A stretch of 11,996 nt of DNA from Lachnospiraceae bacterium (GTDB taxonomy: Bacteria; Bacillota; Clostridia; Lachnospirales; Lachnospiraceae). Shown here in pieces: positions 6,313 to 11,996 of this stretch. A model generated the notes under the pieces. It searched no databases and was not told the origin of the DNA. It saw only the letters and a list, made by a program, of their open reading frames with translations. How positions within the stretch are numbered: position 1 is the stretch's first letter; each line of letters starts with the position of its first letter. The stretch spans positions 1 through 11,996 of the forward strand of contig SFNX01000053.1 of assembly GCA_004552595.1 (NCBI GenBank), read 5' to 3'. The position numbers and the translations under genes were made by a program.

Positions 6313-8163
6313 ATGAACGTTTCTGATATTAAACATGCTGGAATTAAAGCATGGGTTGAAGAATGTGTTAAGATGTGTGAACCTGACAATGTTGTTGTTG
6401 TTGACGGTTCTACAGCTGAATATGACCGCCTTATGAAGAAGTGTGTAGACGCTGGTCTCGCTACTCCTTTGAAGGCAAAAGAGAACTGCTTCCTTTTCCG
6501 TTCTCTTCCAAGCGACGTTGCTCGCGTTGAATCACGTACATTCATTTCTTCTAAGAAGGAAGAAGATGCTGGTCCTACTAACCACTGGATTGACCCAGTT
6601 GAATTGAAGGCAACAATGAAGGGACTTTACACAGGTTGTATGCACGGTCGTACAATGTATGTAATTCCATTCTGTATGGGTCCACTCGGATCTCCAATTG
6701 CTAAGTACGGTATTGAACTTACAGACTCTGAATACGTTGTATTGAACATGGACATCATGACTCGTGCCGGTGAAAAGGTATGGCAGTACCTCGGTACTGA
6801 CGGTGACTGGGTTCCATGTCTCCACTCTGTTGGTAAGCCACTCAACAATGGCGAAACAGACAACGGAATCTGGCCTTGTGCTGATGTTGAGCACAAATAC
6901 ATTTCTCAGTTCCCAGAAGAGCACCTTGTATGGTCTTACGGTTCTGGATACGGTGGAAACGCTCTTCTTGGTAAGAAGTGTTTCGCTCTTCGTATTGCAA
7001 CTGTTATCGCTCGTGAAGAGGGATGGCTTGCAGAACACATGCTTATTCTTAAGCTCACAAACCCTAAGGGTGAAGTAAAATATGTAACAGGTGCTTTCCC
7101 AAGTGCTTGTGGTAAAACAAACCTCGCTATGTTAATTCCTACTATCCCAGGATGGAAGGTTGAAACTGTAGGTGATGATATTGCATGGATGAAGTTCGGA
7201 AAAGACGGACGTCTCTACGCTATCAACCCAGAAGCAGGATTCTTCGGAGTTGCTCCAGGAACTTCTGCTGAATCTAACAAGAACGCTCTTATTTCTGCTG
7301 AAAAGAATACTATCTATACTAACTGTGCTCTTACTGAAGACGGTGATGTATGGTGGGAAGGAATCGGATATCCTGCAAAGGGTAACCTCGTAGACTGGAA
7401 AGGACAGACTCGTCCTGCATTCCCTAAGGACAAGGCTCCTAAGGGTGAAGAAATGGCTCATCCAAACGCTCGCTTTACAGCTCCTGCTAAGCAGTGTCCA
7501 TGTATTGCATCTGACTGGGAATCTCCAGAAGGTGTACCTATTTCTGCTATCCTCTTTGGTGGACGCCGTCCTTCAACTGTACCTCTCGTACATCAGGCTC
7601 GTTCTTGGAACCACGGTGTATTCCTTGGATCTATCGTAGGTTCAGAAATCACTGCTGCTTCTACAATCAACGCTGCTGAAGTTGGTAAGATCCGCCGTGA
7701 CCCATTTGCTATCCTCCCATTCTGTGGATACAACATGGGTGACTACTTCCAGCACTGGATTGACGTAGGTGCTAAGGCTGATCAGGACAAGCTTCCTAAG
7801 ATCTTCTACGTTAACTGGTTCCGCAAGGACGAAAACAATCCAGACCTTCCAGGTGGATTCATGTGGCCAGGATACGGCGATAACTCACGCGTTCTCGCAT
7901 GGATTTTCGACCGCTGCGACGGCGTAGACAATGCTGTTGATACACCTATCGGACTTATGCCAAAAGATGGCGCTCTCAACACAGACGGTCTTGCTGACTA
8001 CTACAAGAAGACTCTCCCAGAAATCCTCAAGGTTGATGTTGAAGGATGGAAGAAGGAAGTTAAGGATATTCGTGAGAACCACTATCCTAAGTTCGGAAAG
8101 CACTTGCCAAAAGAATTGACTGCTATTCTTGATGATCTTGAATCAAGATTAAACAAGGCTTAG
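6313..8163 (+). CDS. pckG: Phosphoenolpyruvate carboxykinase (GTP)
   Basis: 616 residues, full length for the GTP-dependent family. It interconverts oxaloacetate + GTP and PEP + CO2 + GDP in the cytoplasm, serving gluconeogenesis or, in fermenters, CO2 fixation from PEP toward C4 acids. Seen in the sequence: substrate-binding GYGGNALLGKKC, the P-loop GAFPSACGKTN at residues 260-270 with the reactive Cys266 and Lys268, the metal-binding GDDIAW at 287-292, NPEAGFFGVAPGT, and SAILFGGRRPSTVPLV. These patterns are those of the GTP form rather than the ATP form (pckA). The start has AGGAG (6302-6306) 6 bases upstream. It is a single-gene unit ended by a strong terminator. Codons are strongly restricted compared with neighbouring genes (GGT/GGA for Gly, CGT/CGC for Arg, AAG-rich Lys), the usual mark of a highly expressed gene. 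Confidence 0.97.
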   Translation: MNVSDIKHAGIKAWVEECVKMCEPDNVVVVDGSTAEYDRLMKKCVDAGLATPLKAKENCFLFRSLPSDVARVESRTFISSKKEEDAGPTNHWIDPVELKATMKGLYTGCMHGRTMYVIPFCMGPLGSPIAKYGIELTDSEYVVLNMDIMTRAGEKVWQYLGTDGDWVPCLHSVGKPLNNGETDNGIWPCADVEHKYISQFPEEHLVWSYGSGYGGNALLGKKCFALRIATVIAREEGWLAEHMLILKLTNPKGEVKYVTGAFPSACGKTNLAMLIPTIPGWKVETVGDDIAWMKFGKDGRLYAINPEAGFFGVAPGTSAESNKNALISAEKNTIYTNCALTEDGDVWWEGIGYPAKGNLVDWKGQTRPAFPKDKAPKGEEMAHPNARFTAPAKQCPCIASDWESPEGVPISAILFGGRRPSTVPLVHQARSWNHGVFLGSIVGSEITAASTINAAEVGKIRRDPFAILPFCGYNMGDYFQHWIDVGAKADQDKLPKIFYVNWFRKDENNPDLPGGFMWPGYGDNSRVLAWIFDRCDGVDNAVDTPIGLMPKDGALNTDGLADYYKKTLPEILKVDVEGWKKEVKDIRENHYPKFGKHLPKELTAILDDLESRLNKA

Positions 8164-8204
8164 ATTGACGCTTACAGCGCAATCTAACCCGCTATGATAA
8201 CGAC

Positions 8205-8233
8205 AAAAGGGGAAGCCGCTGGCTTCCCCTTTT
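8205..8233 (+). terminator. Strong intrinsic terminator after pckG
   Basis: A perfect 13-bp stem, AAAAGGGGAAGCC/GGCTTCCCCTTTT with loop GCT, ends in a T-run 42 bases after the pckG stop. A second smaller hairpin, AGATTG/CAATCT with inner CGC/GCG, overlaps the stop codon at 8162-8185. Confidence 0.92.
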
Positions 8234-8299
8234 GCGTTTCAAACCAATTTCGTGCCGACAAACTCGCTTCGCGCCTTTGCGGCACAAATCATAAAGTGT

Positions 8300-9151
8300 A
8301 TGAGCATTTTTCGAAAACTTTTTGCCTGTTTTTCACTTTCCTTTCTTTTTCTCTTATTGGGCTGTGCCAGCCTAGCGCGGCCGGAACTTTCTCCAGAGGA
8401 AGAGGCTGTCTTATATCCGCAGGCGTCTTATGTGCCGGAGGCTTTTGAGTGGGAAGAGGTCTGCCCCGGCGTTTCGCGTTTTGATTTTGAGAACTCAGAA
8501 ATCCCACTTATTTACCATGCAGTAAGAATTGACCTGACTTTTGCCTGGGCCGCCGGGCAGGGCAGAACACTGGAGCTGGTTTGCAGCTGCAATGAATCTA
8601 CCGCACAATTCGCCGCCCGTACCCAATGCGCTGTGGCGGTTAACGCTACACCTTTTACAAGAAGCGGCCAGCTGGCTGGTATTCACAAGGAGGCGGGGGT
8701 ACTTTTGTCGCAGCCAGTGGCACGCTATGGAGCCATTGCTTTTAAGCTGGCAGAGAATGTCGGGGGCCCTGGTTGTGTAGCCCGCATTTTTGAGTCTCAG
8801 GTAGACGGGGAAATAGAAGACTTCGAATATGCTTTCGGTGGTTTTTTTGTGGTTCTTGACAGGGGAGAGGTCTGCACGGAATTTATCCGCCGCGGCGATT
8901 CGCGAACGGGAGTGGGGCTTTCTGCGGATGGAAGAATCTTATATTTTCTCGTTGTAGAAGGAGAGTGGCCAGACCGGAGCCGGGGCTTATCTTATCCCCA
9001 GTGTGGAGAAATCTTTAAGGCTATGGGGTGTAATCAAGCTCTTGAATTAGATGGAGGCAGTTCATCAGACCTTTGTGTTAATGGAAAATCAGTTTTATCT
9101 TATAAAGTGCACAATCGTCAGGTAAATTCTTTTGGATTTAGAGTTAAATAA
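8300..9151 (+). CDS. Lipoprotein with phosphodiester glycosidase (NAGPA-like) domain
   Basis: From the ATG at 8300 the product is 283 residues and begins with a clear lipoprotein signal, MSIFRKLF, a hydrophobic run and LLLGC with Cys22. A GTG at 8252 in frame would add 16 residues before the signal, so the ATG is preferred, although no good ribosome site precedes either. The rest matches the phosphodiester-glycosidase/NAGPA (DUF2233-like) fold: AVAVNATPF (the family's usual N-G-G-F region), RTGVGLSADGRILYFLVVEG and GCNQALELDGGSSSDLCVNG (Asp about residue 251), the typical LDGG(G/S)S signature. Members cleave or bind sugar-phosphodiesters; the bacterial substrates are mostly unknown. It would sit lipid-anchored on the periplasmic side or the surface. 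The gene follows the pckG terminator and ends before a hairpin. Confidence 0.8.
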   Translation: MSIFRKLFACFSLSFLFLLLGCASLARPELSPEEEAVLYPQASYVPEAFEWEEVCPGVSRFDFENSEIPLIYHAVRIDLTFAWAAGQGRTLELVCSCNESTAQFAARTQCAVAVNATPFTRSGQLAGIHKEAGVLLSQPVARYGAIAFKLAENVGGPGCVARIFESQVDGEIEDFEYAFGGFFVVLDRGEVCTEFIRRGDSRTGVGLSADGRILYFLVVEGEWPDRSRGLSYPQCGEIFKAMGCNQALELDGGSSSDLCVNGKSVLSYKVHNRQVNSFGFRVK

Positions 9152-9154
9152 AAT

Positions 9155-9179
9155 TGCCCGGTTTTTTATTTACCGGGCA
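9155..9179. terminator. Hairpin terminator between convergent genes
   Basis: The stem TGCCCGGT/ACCGGGCA (loop of 9) lies between the stop of the glycosidase lipoprotein on plus and that of the small protein on minus. Read on the minus strand it is followed by ATTTTATTT, a passable U-tract; on plus the downstream bases are less T-rich. It may serve both. Confidence 0.65.
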
Positions 9180-9215
9180 TTACAAGTAATATACGTTTTT
9201 AACTGAGGCTGGAAA

Positions 9216-9383
9216 CTAAGCTGACTGACAATTGTAGAGATAAAACAGGGTGAGCTGGAAAATCTCTTCAGGTGAACCGCAGTTTGAAATAAGTTTTTTG
9301 ATGTACTTTTTCATATTCTGTGGGTAGTTTGTGTTGTCTACAGCCAGATAATAAGCTTCCTTTTTTGCATTTAAACTCTGCAT
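9216..9383 (-). CDS. Small protein of 55 residues, unknown function
   Basis: ATG at 9381-9383, stop TAG at 9216-9218. An AGGAGAGGA ribosome site (9387-9395) lies 7 bases upstream of the start and a near-consensus promoter upstream of that; a hairpin with a U-tract follows the stop. So it has all the signals of a real gene. The protein starts MQSLNAKKEAYYLAVDN, continues with a lysine-rich MKKYIKKLISNC and ends EIFQLTLFYLYNCQSA. It is likely helical and soluble; there is no signal peptide or membrane segment and no recognised family. It could be a small regulator or adaptor, but nothing in the sequence says which. Confidence 0.7.
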   Translation of the reverse strand: MQSLNAKKEAYYLAVDNTNYPQNMKKYIKKLISNCGSPEEIFQLTLFYLYNCQSA

Positions 9384-9407
9384 AGTTCCTCTCCTATTTA
9401 CCTATAT

Positions 9408-9436
9408 AATATATCGGATAATAAAAGTGCTTTCAA
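9408..9436 (-). promoter_or_regulatory. Sigma-70-type promoter of the 55-residue protein gene
   Basis: On the minus strand TTGAAA (9431-9436) is followed after exactly 17 bases by TATATT (9408-9413) in an AT-rich stretch. The start codon is about 25 bases downstream, giving a short leader with the ribosome site. Confidence 0.65.
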
Positions 9437-9470
9437 TAGGTTAAAGTTAATTAAAGTTATGAAAATATAC

Positions 9471-9495
9471 GGAAAAAATTGTGAAAAAATCACAA
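9471..9495 (-). terminator. Weak candidate terminator after the methyltransferase gene
   Basis: Minus-strand stem TTGTGA/TCACAA with a 5-base loop, followed by six T. It lies ~70 bases past the rRNA methyltransferase stop. The stem is short and AT-rich. Confidence 0.35.
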
Positions 9496-9561
9496 AAAGG
9501 CGTTGGTGGGGCGGGGTAAGAAGTCTTATGTCATGCTGAACCATGTCCGGGTTGACAGCTG

Positions 9562-10515
9562 TTAGTGAGTATGAATCCAGGTCAGCTCGTGCTTGTTATA
9601 GTTGAGATGCACAATGCGGCTGCCAGGAATATCTGCAAATTCCTGTATCAGAGGCCAGTTGATTTCGCCCTGCATTTTGATTGTGCAGATCATATTGAGG
9701 TCCGGCTTATATTCAAGCCATTTCTTTATCCATTCCAAAAGGCGCTCCGGATAGCAGATTACATCAGAAAATACCCAGTCTACCGGGCCAATCTCTTCGG
9801 GTTTAAGGGTAAATGCGTCATGAGCCTGGAAGGTAACCAGAGGATTTTTCATAAGAGAGTCGGCGAGGGGAGCGCGGTCTACGGCATAAACTGAAGCACC
9901 GAGTCCTACCAGTACCCAGGTCCATCCGCCAGGACAGGCACCGGCTTCAAAGCAGCGCTGACCAGCAGAAGGAAACTCTGTCCCGTTCAAAAGATTTGCC
10001 ATTGTAAGCGATTCCTGTATTTTCAGGTAAGCACGGCTTGGCGGATTTTCATGATCTTCTATAAAATGCAATGTTCCTGCAGGGAGGGTACTTGTAGTTG
10101 CAGCACTGGCAATCATTGTGTGTTCATCAATCAAAGTCCAAAGGCCCATAGGCGAAGACGGAATCTTTACCGGGAAGCTGCGTTCTTTAAGGTTGATGTA
10201 AGGAAGTTTTTCCTGAATCAGCTGGGCACGGCGGAAGCAGGTATACTGATATGGCGCCCAGTTTCTCTGAAGTTTTTTAAGTTCACCGGCAGCCTCACCA
10301 ATCGAATTGAAGTTTACAATGAAAGGCTCAAGCATCACGGTTCGCGCCCAGTAAGGCACCGGCAGATCCGACACATCATCACCGGATATATTTTCAAAAT
10401 AGAGAAGGTCGCCGTAGCGTGCGTCTGGTTTGCGGGTGATTCCAAAACGGCCTGATAGTTCAGAAATCAAAAGTTCAGACTGTTCCGGGAATGCAAGGAA
10501 GGCAAGATTTTTCAT
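9562..10515 (-). CDS. rlmM: RlmM/FtsJ-like rRNA 2'-O-ribose methyltransferase
   Basis: 317 residues. The C-terminal half is an FtsJ-type SAM-dependent methyltransferase: FEAGACPGGWTWVL at 189-202 (SAM-binding loop), VYAVDRAPLADSLM, DWVFSDV and CTIKMQGE. The K-D-K-E tetrad of this family can be placed at K165, D251, K280 and E310. The order and wording (ACPGGWT, DWVFSD) resemble E. coli RlmM, which methylates C2498 of 23S rRNA; the protein is somewhat shorter than the E. coli one (about 366). The N-terminal ~150 residues would be the RNA-binding part. The start codon overlaps the stop of the PilZ gene by four bases (ATGA), so the two are translationally coupled. The exact rRNA target is inferred from resemblance, so the symbol is tentative. 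Confidence 0.75.
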   Translation of the reverse strand: MKNLAFLAFPEQSELLISELSGRFGITRKPDARYGDLLYFENISGDDVSDLPVPYWARTVMLEPFIVNFNSIGEAAGELKKLQRNWAPYQYTCFRRAQLIQEKLPYINLKERSFPVKIPSSPMGLWTLIDEHTMIASAATTSTLPAGTLHFIEDHENPPSRAYLKIQESLTMANLLNGTEFPSAGQRCFEAGACPGGWTWVLVGLGASVYAVDRAPLADSLMKNPLVTFQAHDAFTLKPEEIGPVDWVFSDVICYPERLLEWIKKWLEYKPDLNMICTIKMQGEINWPLIQEFADIPGSRIVHLNYNKHELTWIHTH

Positions 10516-10868
10516 ACGATGTCTGGTAAATCATCCTTTGAAATTTTTTCAAGATGCTTTATGAAACTTTCAAGTTTGTGTGCGTCTGGTGAGTAGTGAA
10601 TCTTAAAGCCAATAAAAGTATTTCCACCGTGTTCGTTTACCCACTGTGGACTACAGATAAGATTCAAAGGAGAAGATGTTGAGCCGTGCAAAGGAGAAAT
10701 CTTTACATCATATTCAGTTTCCAAGTCTACAACGACAGGAAAAGAATAGTGTACCTTGCAGCCATTCAAACTGATATCATCGAGAATTCCAGGGAGTGCA
10801 CAGATTTCAGGTGCTGTAATGCGGCCGATTTCTTCATAACGAGTATGCAGACGGTTTTCTTGTTCCAT
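10512..10868 (-). CDS. PilZ-domain protein, probable cyclic-di-GMP binder
   Basis: From the ATG at 10868 the product is 118 residues, almost entirely one PilZ domain. Near the N-terminus is an arginine motif (LHTRYEEIGRI), then DDISLNGCKVHY, the (D/N)xSxxG signature, and later FIGFKI. PilZ domains bind cyclic-di-GMP and change the behaviour of a partner; no effector domain is fused here. A longer reading from a TTG at 10904 would add 12 residues, but that TTG is the -35 box of a good promoter, so the ATG is chosen. There is no ribosome site before the ATG; a leaderless mRNA is predicted. It is coupled to the rRNA methyltransferase by an ATGA overlap. Whether the arginine spacing fits RxxxR exactly is uncertain. 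Confidence 0.75.
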   Translation of the reverse strand: MEQENRLHTRYEEIGRITAPEICALPGILDDISLNGCKVHYSFPVVVDLETEYDVKISPLHGSTSSPLNLICSPQWVNEHGGNTFIGFKIHYSPDAHKLESFIKHLEKISKDDLPDIV

Positions 10869-10875
10869 AGGGTAT

Positions 10876-10904
10876 AGTATAGGGTATTTTGCGGATTGAT
10901 ACAA
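10876..10904 (-). promoter_or_regulatory. Promoter of the PilZ-methyltransferase operon, likely leaderless
   Basis: TTGTAT (10899-10904), exactly 17 bases, then TATACT (10876-10881) on the minus strand. The -10 box ends 7 bases before the A of the ATG at 10868, so transcription would begin at or next to the start codon. This agrees with the absence of a ribosome site. Confidence 0.6.
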
Positions 10905-10930
10905 CTACGGGGACGTTCCGGAGGGGGACA

Positions 10931-11437
10931 TCACTTAACCACCATAACCTTTCGTGTTTCATCAATACCGCTGCCGATTACGCGGATAAAGTACATTCCT
11001 CTTGCAACAATATTTCCGTTTCTGTTTCGGCCGTTCCATGTAAAGTAATGCTCGCCGGCATTTGCCTTTCCTCGGTTAAGGTATGTAATGATATTTCCAT
11101 CCAGAGTCATTACCATTACGTTGAGTTTGCCTTCTGATGCAAGATTTACCTTGATTACAGTTTTTTCATTCTTGCCGGCATCAATTACGTTATTGAAAAT
11201 TGAAACGCCGCCTCTCTGTTCGTTAACGCTGCGAACCTTAAATGACCACAAATCAAGAGAATTAATATCAGTTACATCCGGCATTCTCAGACAGAAGAGT
11301 GGAACCGGCAAAGTCTGTGAAAGATCAAACTTATCTGTCTGAACATCGTAGAAGGGGTTGTTATAGATTCTAACCGGGCTCGATGCATCTTTCATAAGAG
11401 AGAACATAAAGCTGATCTGACTTCCGCTGTTCCAGGC
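10931..11437 (-). CDS. FlgD-Ig-type C-terminal part of a surface/secreted protein, 5' truncated
   Basis: About 168 codons to a TGA at 10931-10933. The end has a FlgD-type Ig domain: GKLNVMVMTLDGNIITYL, AGEHYFTWNGRNRNGNIVARGMYFIRVIG and ETRKVMVVK, the pattern 'w.G.n..G..v..G.Y.v.v'. Such domains occur at the C-terminus of large exported proteins, and in the flagellar hook-cap protein FlgD itself; the upstream residues (SGSQISFMFSL, PVRIYNNPFYD) do not look like FlgD, so a surface protein is more likely. Its 5' end is lost at about 11436, where coding on the opposite strand from a different gene begins. A minus-strand frame does continue to 11512, but those extra residues are antisense to the amylase and are not part of this protein. 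The stop is 26 bases before the PilZ promoter. Confidence 0.7.
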   Translation of the reverse strand, partial: AWNSGSQISFMFSLMKDASSPVRIYNNPFYDVQTDKFDLSQTLPVPLFCLRMPDVTDINSLDLWSFKVRSVNEQRGGVSIFNNVIDAGKNEKTVIKVNLASEGKLNVMVMTLDGNIITYLNRGKANAGEHYFTWNGRNRNGNIVARGMYFIRVIGSGIDETRKVMVVK

Positions 11438-11442
11438 AGAAA
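11430..11442. other. Junction joining two unrelated genes, probable assembly chimera
   Basis: Left of here the minus strand encodes a FlgD-Ig protein; right of here the plus strand encodes an alpha-amylase. Both are cut in mid-domain at the same few bases (around CCAGGCAGAA), without any transposon end, target duplication or spacer. Confidence 0.7.
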
Positions 11443-11996
11443 TGGTGCCGGCAGCTTTTTGGGCATGGGCTCTTGAACAACTTAAGCAAGAGTATCCAGA
11501 AATAAAAATCATCGGCGAGGTATATAATCCTGCCCTCTATCGCACATATATTGCCAGCGGTTTTGATTATCTCTACGACAAAGTGGGCATGTACGACACT
11601 CTGCGTGCGATAATATGCGGCCATTGTCCCGCTTCGGCCATTACCGGAGCATGGCAAGCAACCGACGACATTGCCGAACACATGCTCTACTTCCTTGAGA
11701 ACCATGACGAACAACGCATTGCAAGCGACTTCTTTGCCGGCTCTGCATGGAAAGCCATACCCGCCCTTGCAGTATCTCTCCTGTTACGTCGCAATCCGTT
11801 TATGCTCTTCGAAGGCGAGGAGTATGGAGAGAAAGGGATGGATGTCGAGGGATTCAGCGGACGCGATGGCCGCACCACAATCTTTGATTACTGGAGCATC
11901 GACACACTCTGCCGTGCTGAGCAATTCCAGCTCTCTGACGAAGAACGTCGTCTGGCCGACATGCACCATAGGCTCATCGACATTGCAAAGAAAGAG
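11436..11996 (+). CDS. GH13 alpha-amylase family glycosidase, internal fragment
   Basis: 187 codons open to the window end, lacking both termini. The fragment starts AEMVPAAFW, which in this family directly follows the catalytic nucleophile motif (GFRxDxAEMVP); here the two codons before it read FQ, so the nucleophile has been cut away. Further on are KIIGEVYN (Glu28 of the fragment, the general acid), GFDYLYDKVGMYDTLR, FLENHDEQR (NHD, Asp91, third catalytic acid), PFMLFEGEEYGEKG and GFSGRDGRTTIFDYW. Intact members hydrolyse alpha-1,4 glucans such as starch. The wording is that of Bacteroidota (Prevotella/Bacteroides-type) enzymes, and codon use is more GC-rich than in the Treponema-like part. 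It is therefore likely from another organism; no start codon belongs to it in this window. Confidence 0.85.

Noticed and set aside
6532..7461. Long antisense frames within pckG
   Set aside because: They follow from the strongly biased codons of pckG and have no start signals of their own.
8252..8299. GTG start for the phosphodiester glycosidase lipoprotein
   Set aside because: It would place 16 polar residues before a normal lipoprotein signal peptide; the ATG at 8300 gives a standard signal with Cys22.
11370..11969. Minus-strand frames across the right end
   Set aside because: They are antisense to the GH13 fragment, which shows the catalytic Glu and NHD motifs on plus; one also spans the junction.

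Overview
The window looks like a metagenomic contig from a host-associated Treponema (rumen or gut spirochaete). The grounds are AT-rich surface-protein genes of the BspA-like and lipoprotein kinds, a GTP-type PEP carboxykinase with strongly biased codons, a PilZ protein, a FlgD-type Ig tail, and GC-rich hairpin repeats between genes. The assignment is by recall of family style, not by a search.

Layout. Positions 2-1255 hold the 3' part of a BspA-like leucine-rich-repeat protein. It is followed in the same direction by a large lipoprotein (1274-3502) and a family 2 glycosyltransferase (3512-4510), probably one surface/envelope operon. A GC-rich repeat element (4540-4622) separates this from a convergent gene for a PD-(D/E)XK nuclease-like protein of unknown role (4635-5453, minus). 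The roughly 860 bases between that gene and the next contain no convincing gene. They hold an array of four CCTATAA...TTATAGG palindromes in the nuclease leader (5481-5767), an 11-bp inverted repeat (5820-5901) and a second, larger GC-rich repeat element (5989-6168). Then come pckG (6313-8163) with a strong terminator, and a lipoprotein with a phosphodiester-glycosidase (NAGPA-like) domain (8300-9151).

On the minus strand lie a 55-residue small protein with its own good promoter (9216-9383) and a coupled pair, PilZ protein then RlmM/FtsJ-like rRNA 2'-O-methyltransferase (10868 down to 9562), whose promoter predicts a leaderless mRNA. Further right is the C-terminal part of a FlgD-Ig surface protein (10931-11437).

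At about 11436 the sequence switches abruptly to the middle of a Bacteroidota-like GH13 alpha-amylase on the plus strand, which runs off the end. Both genes are cut at the same point, so this is most likely an assembly chimera and the last ~560 bases probably come from another organism.

The most unusual structure is the palindrome array in front of the nuclease-like gene. Its four sites have near-identical architecture, centre spacings close to whole helical turns, and derive from a diverged ~180-bp tandem duplication. PEP carboxykinase serves central C4/C3 metabolism; the other genes are mainly envelope, surface and regulatory.
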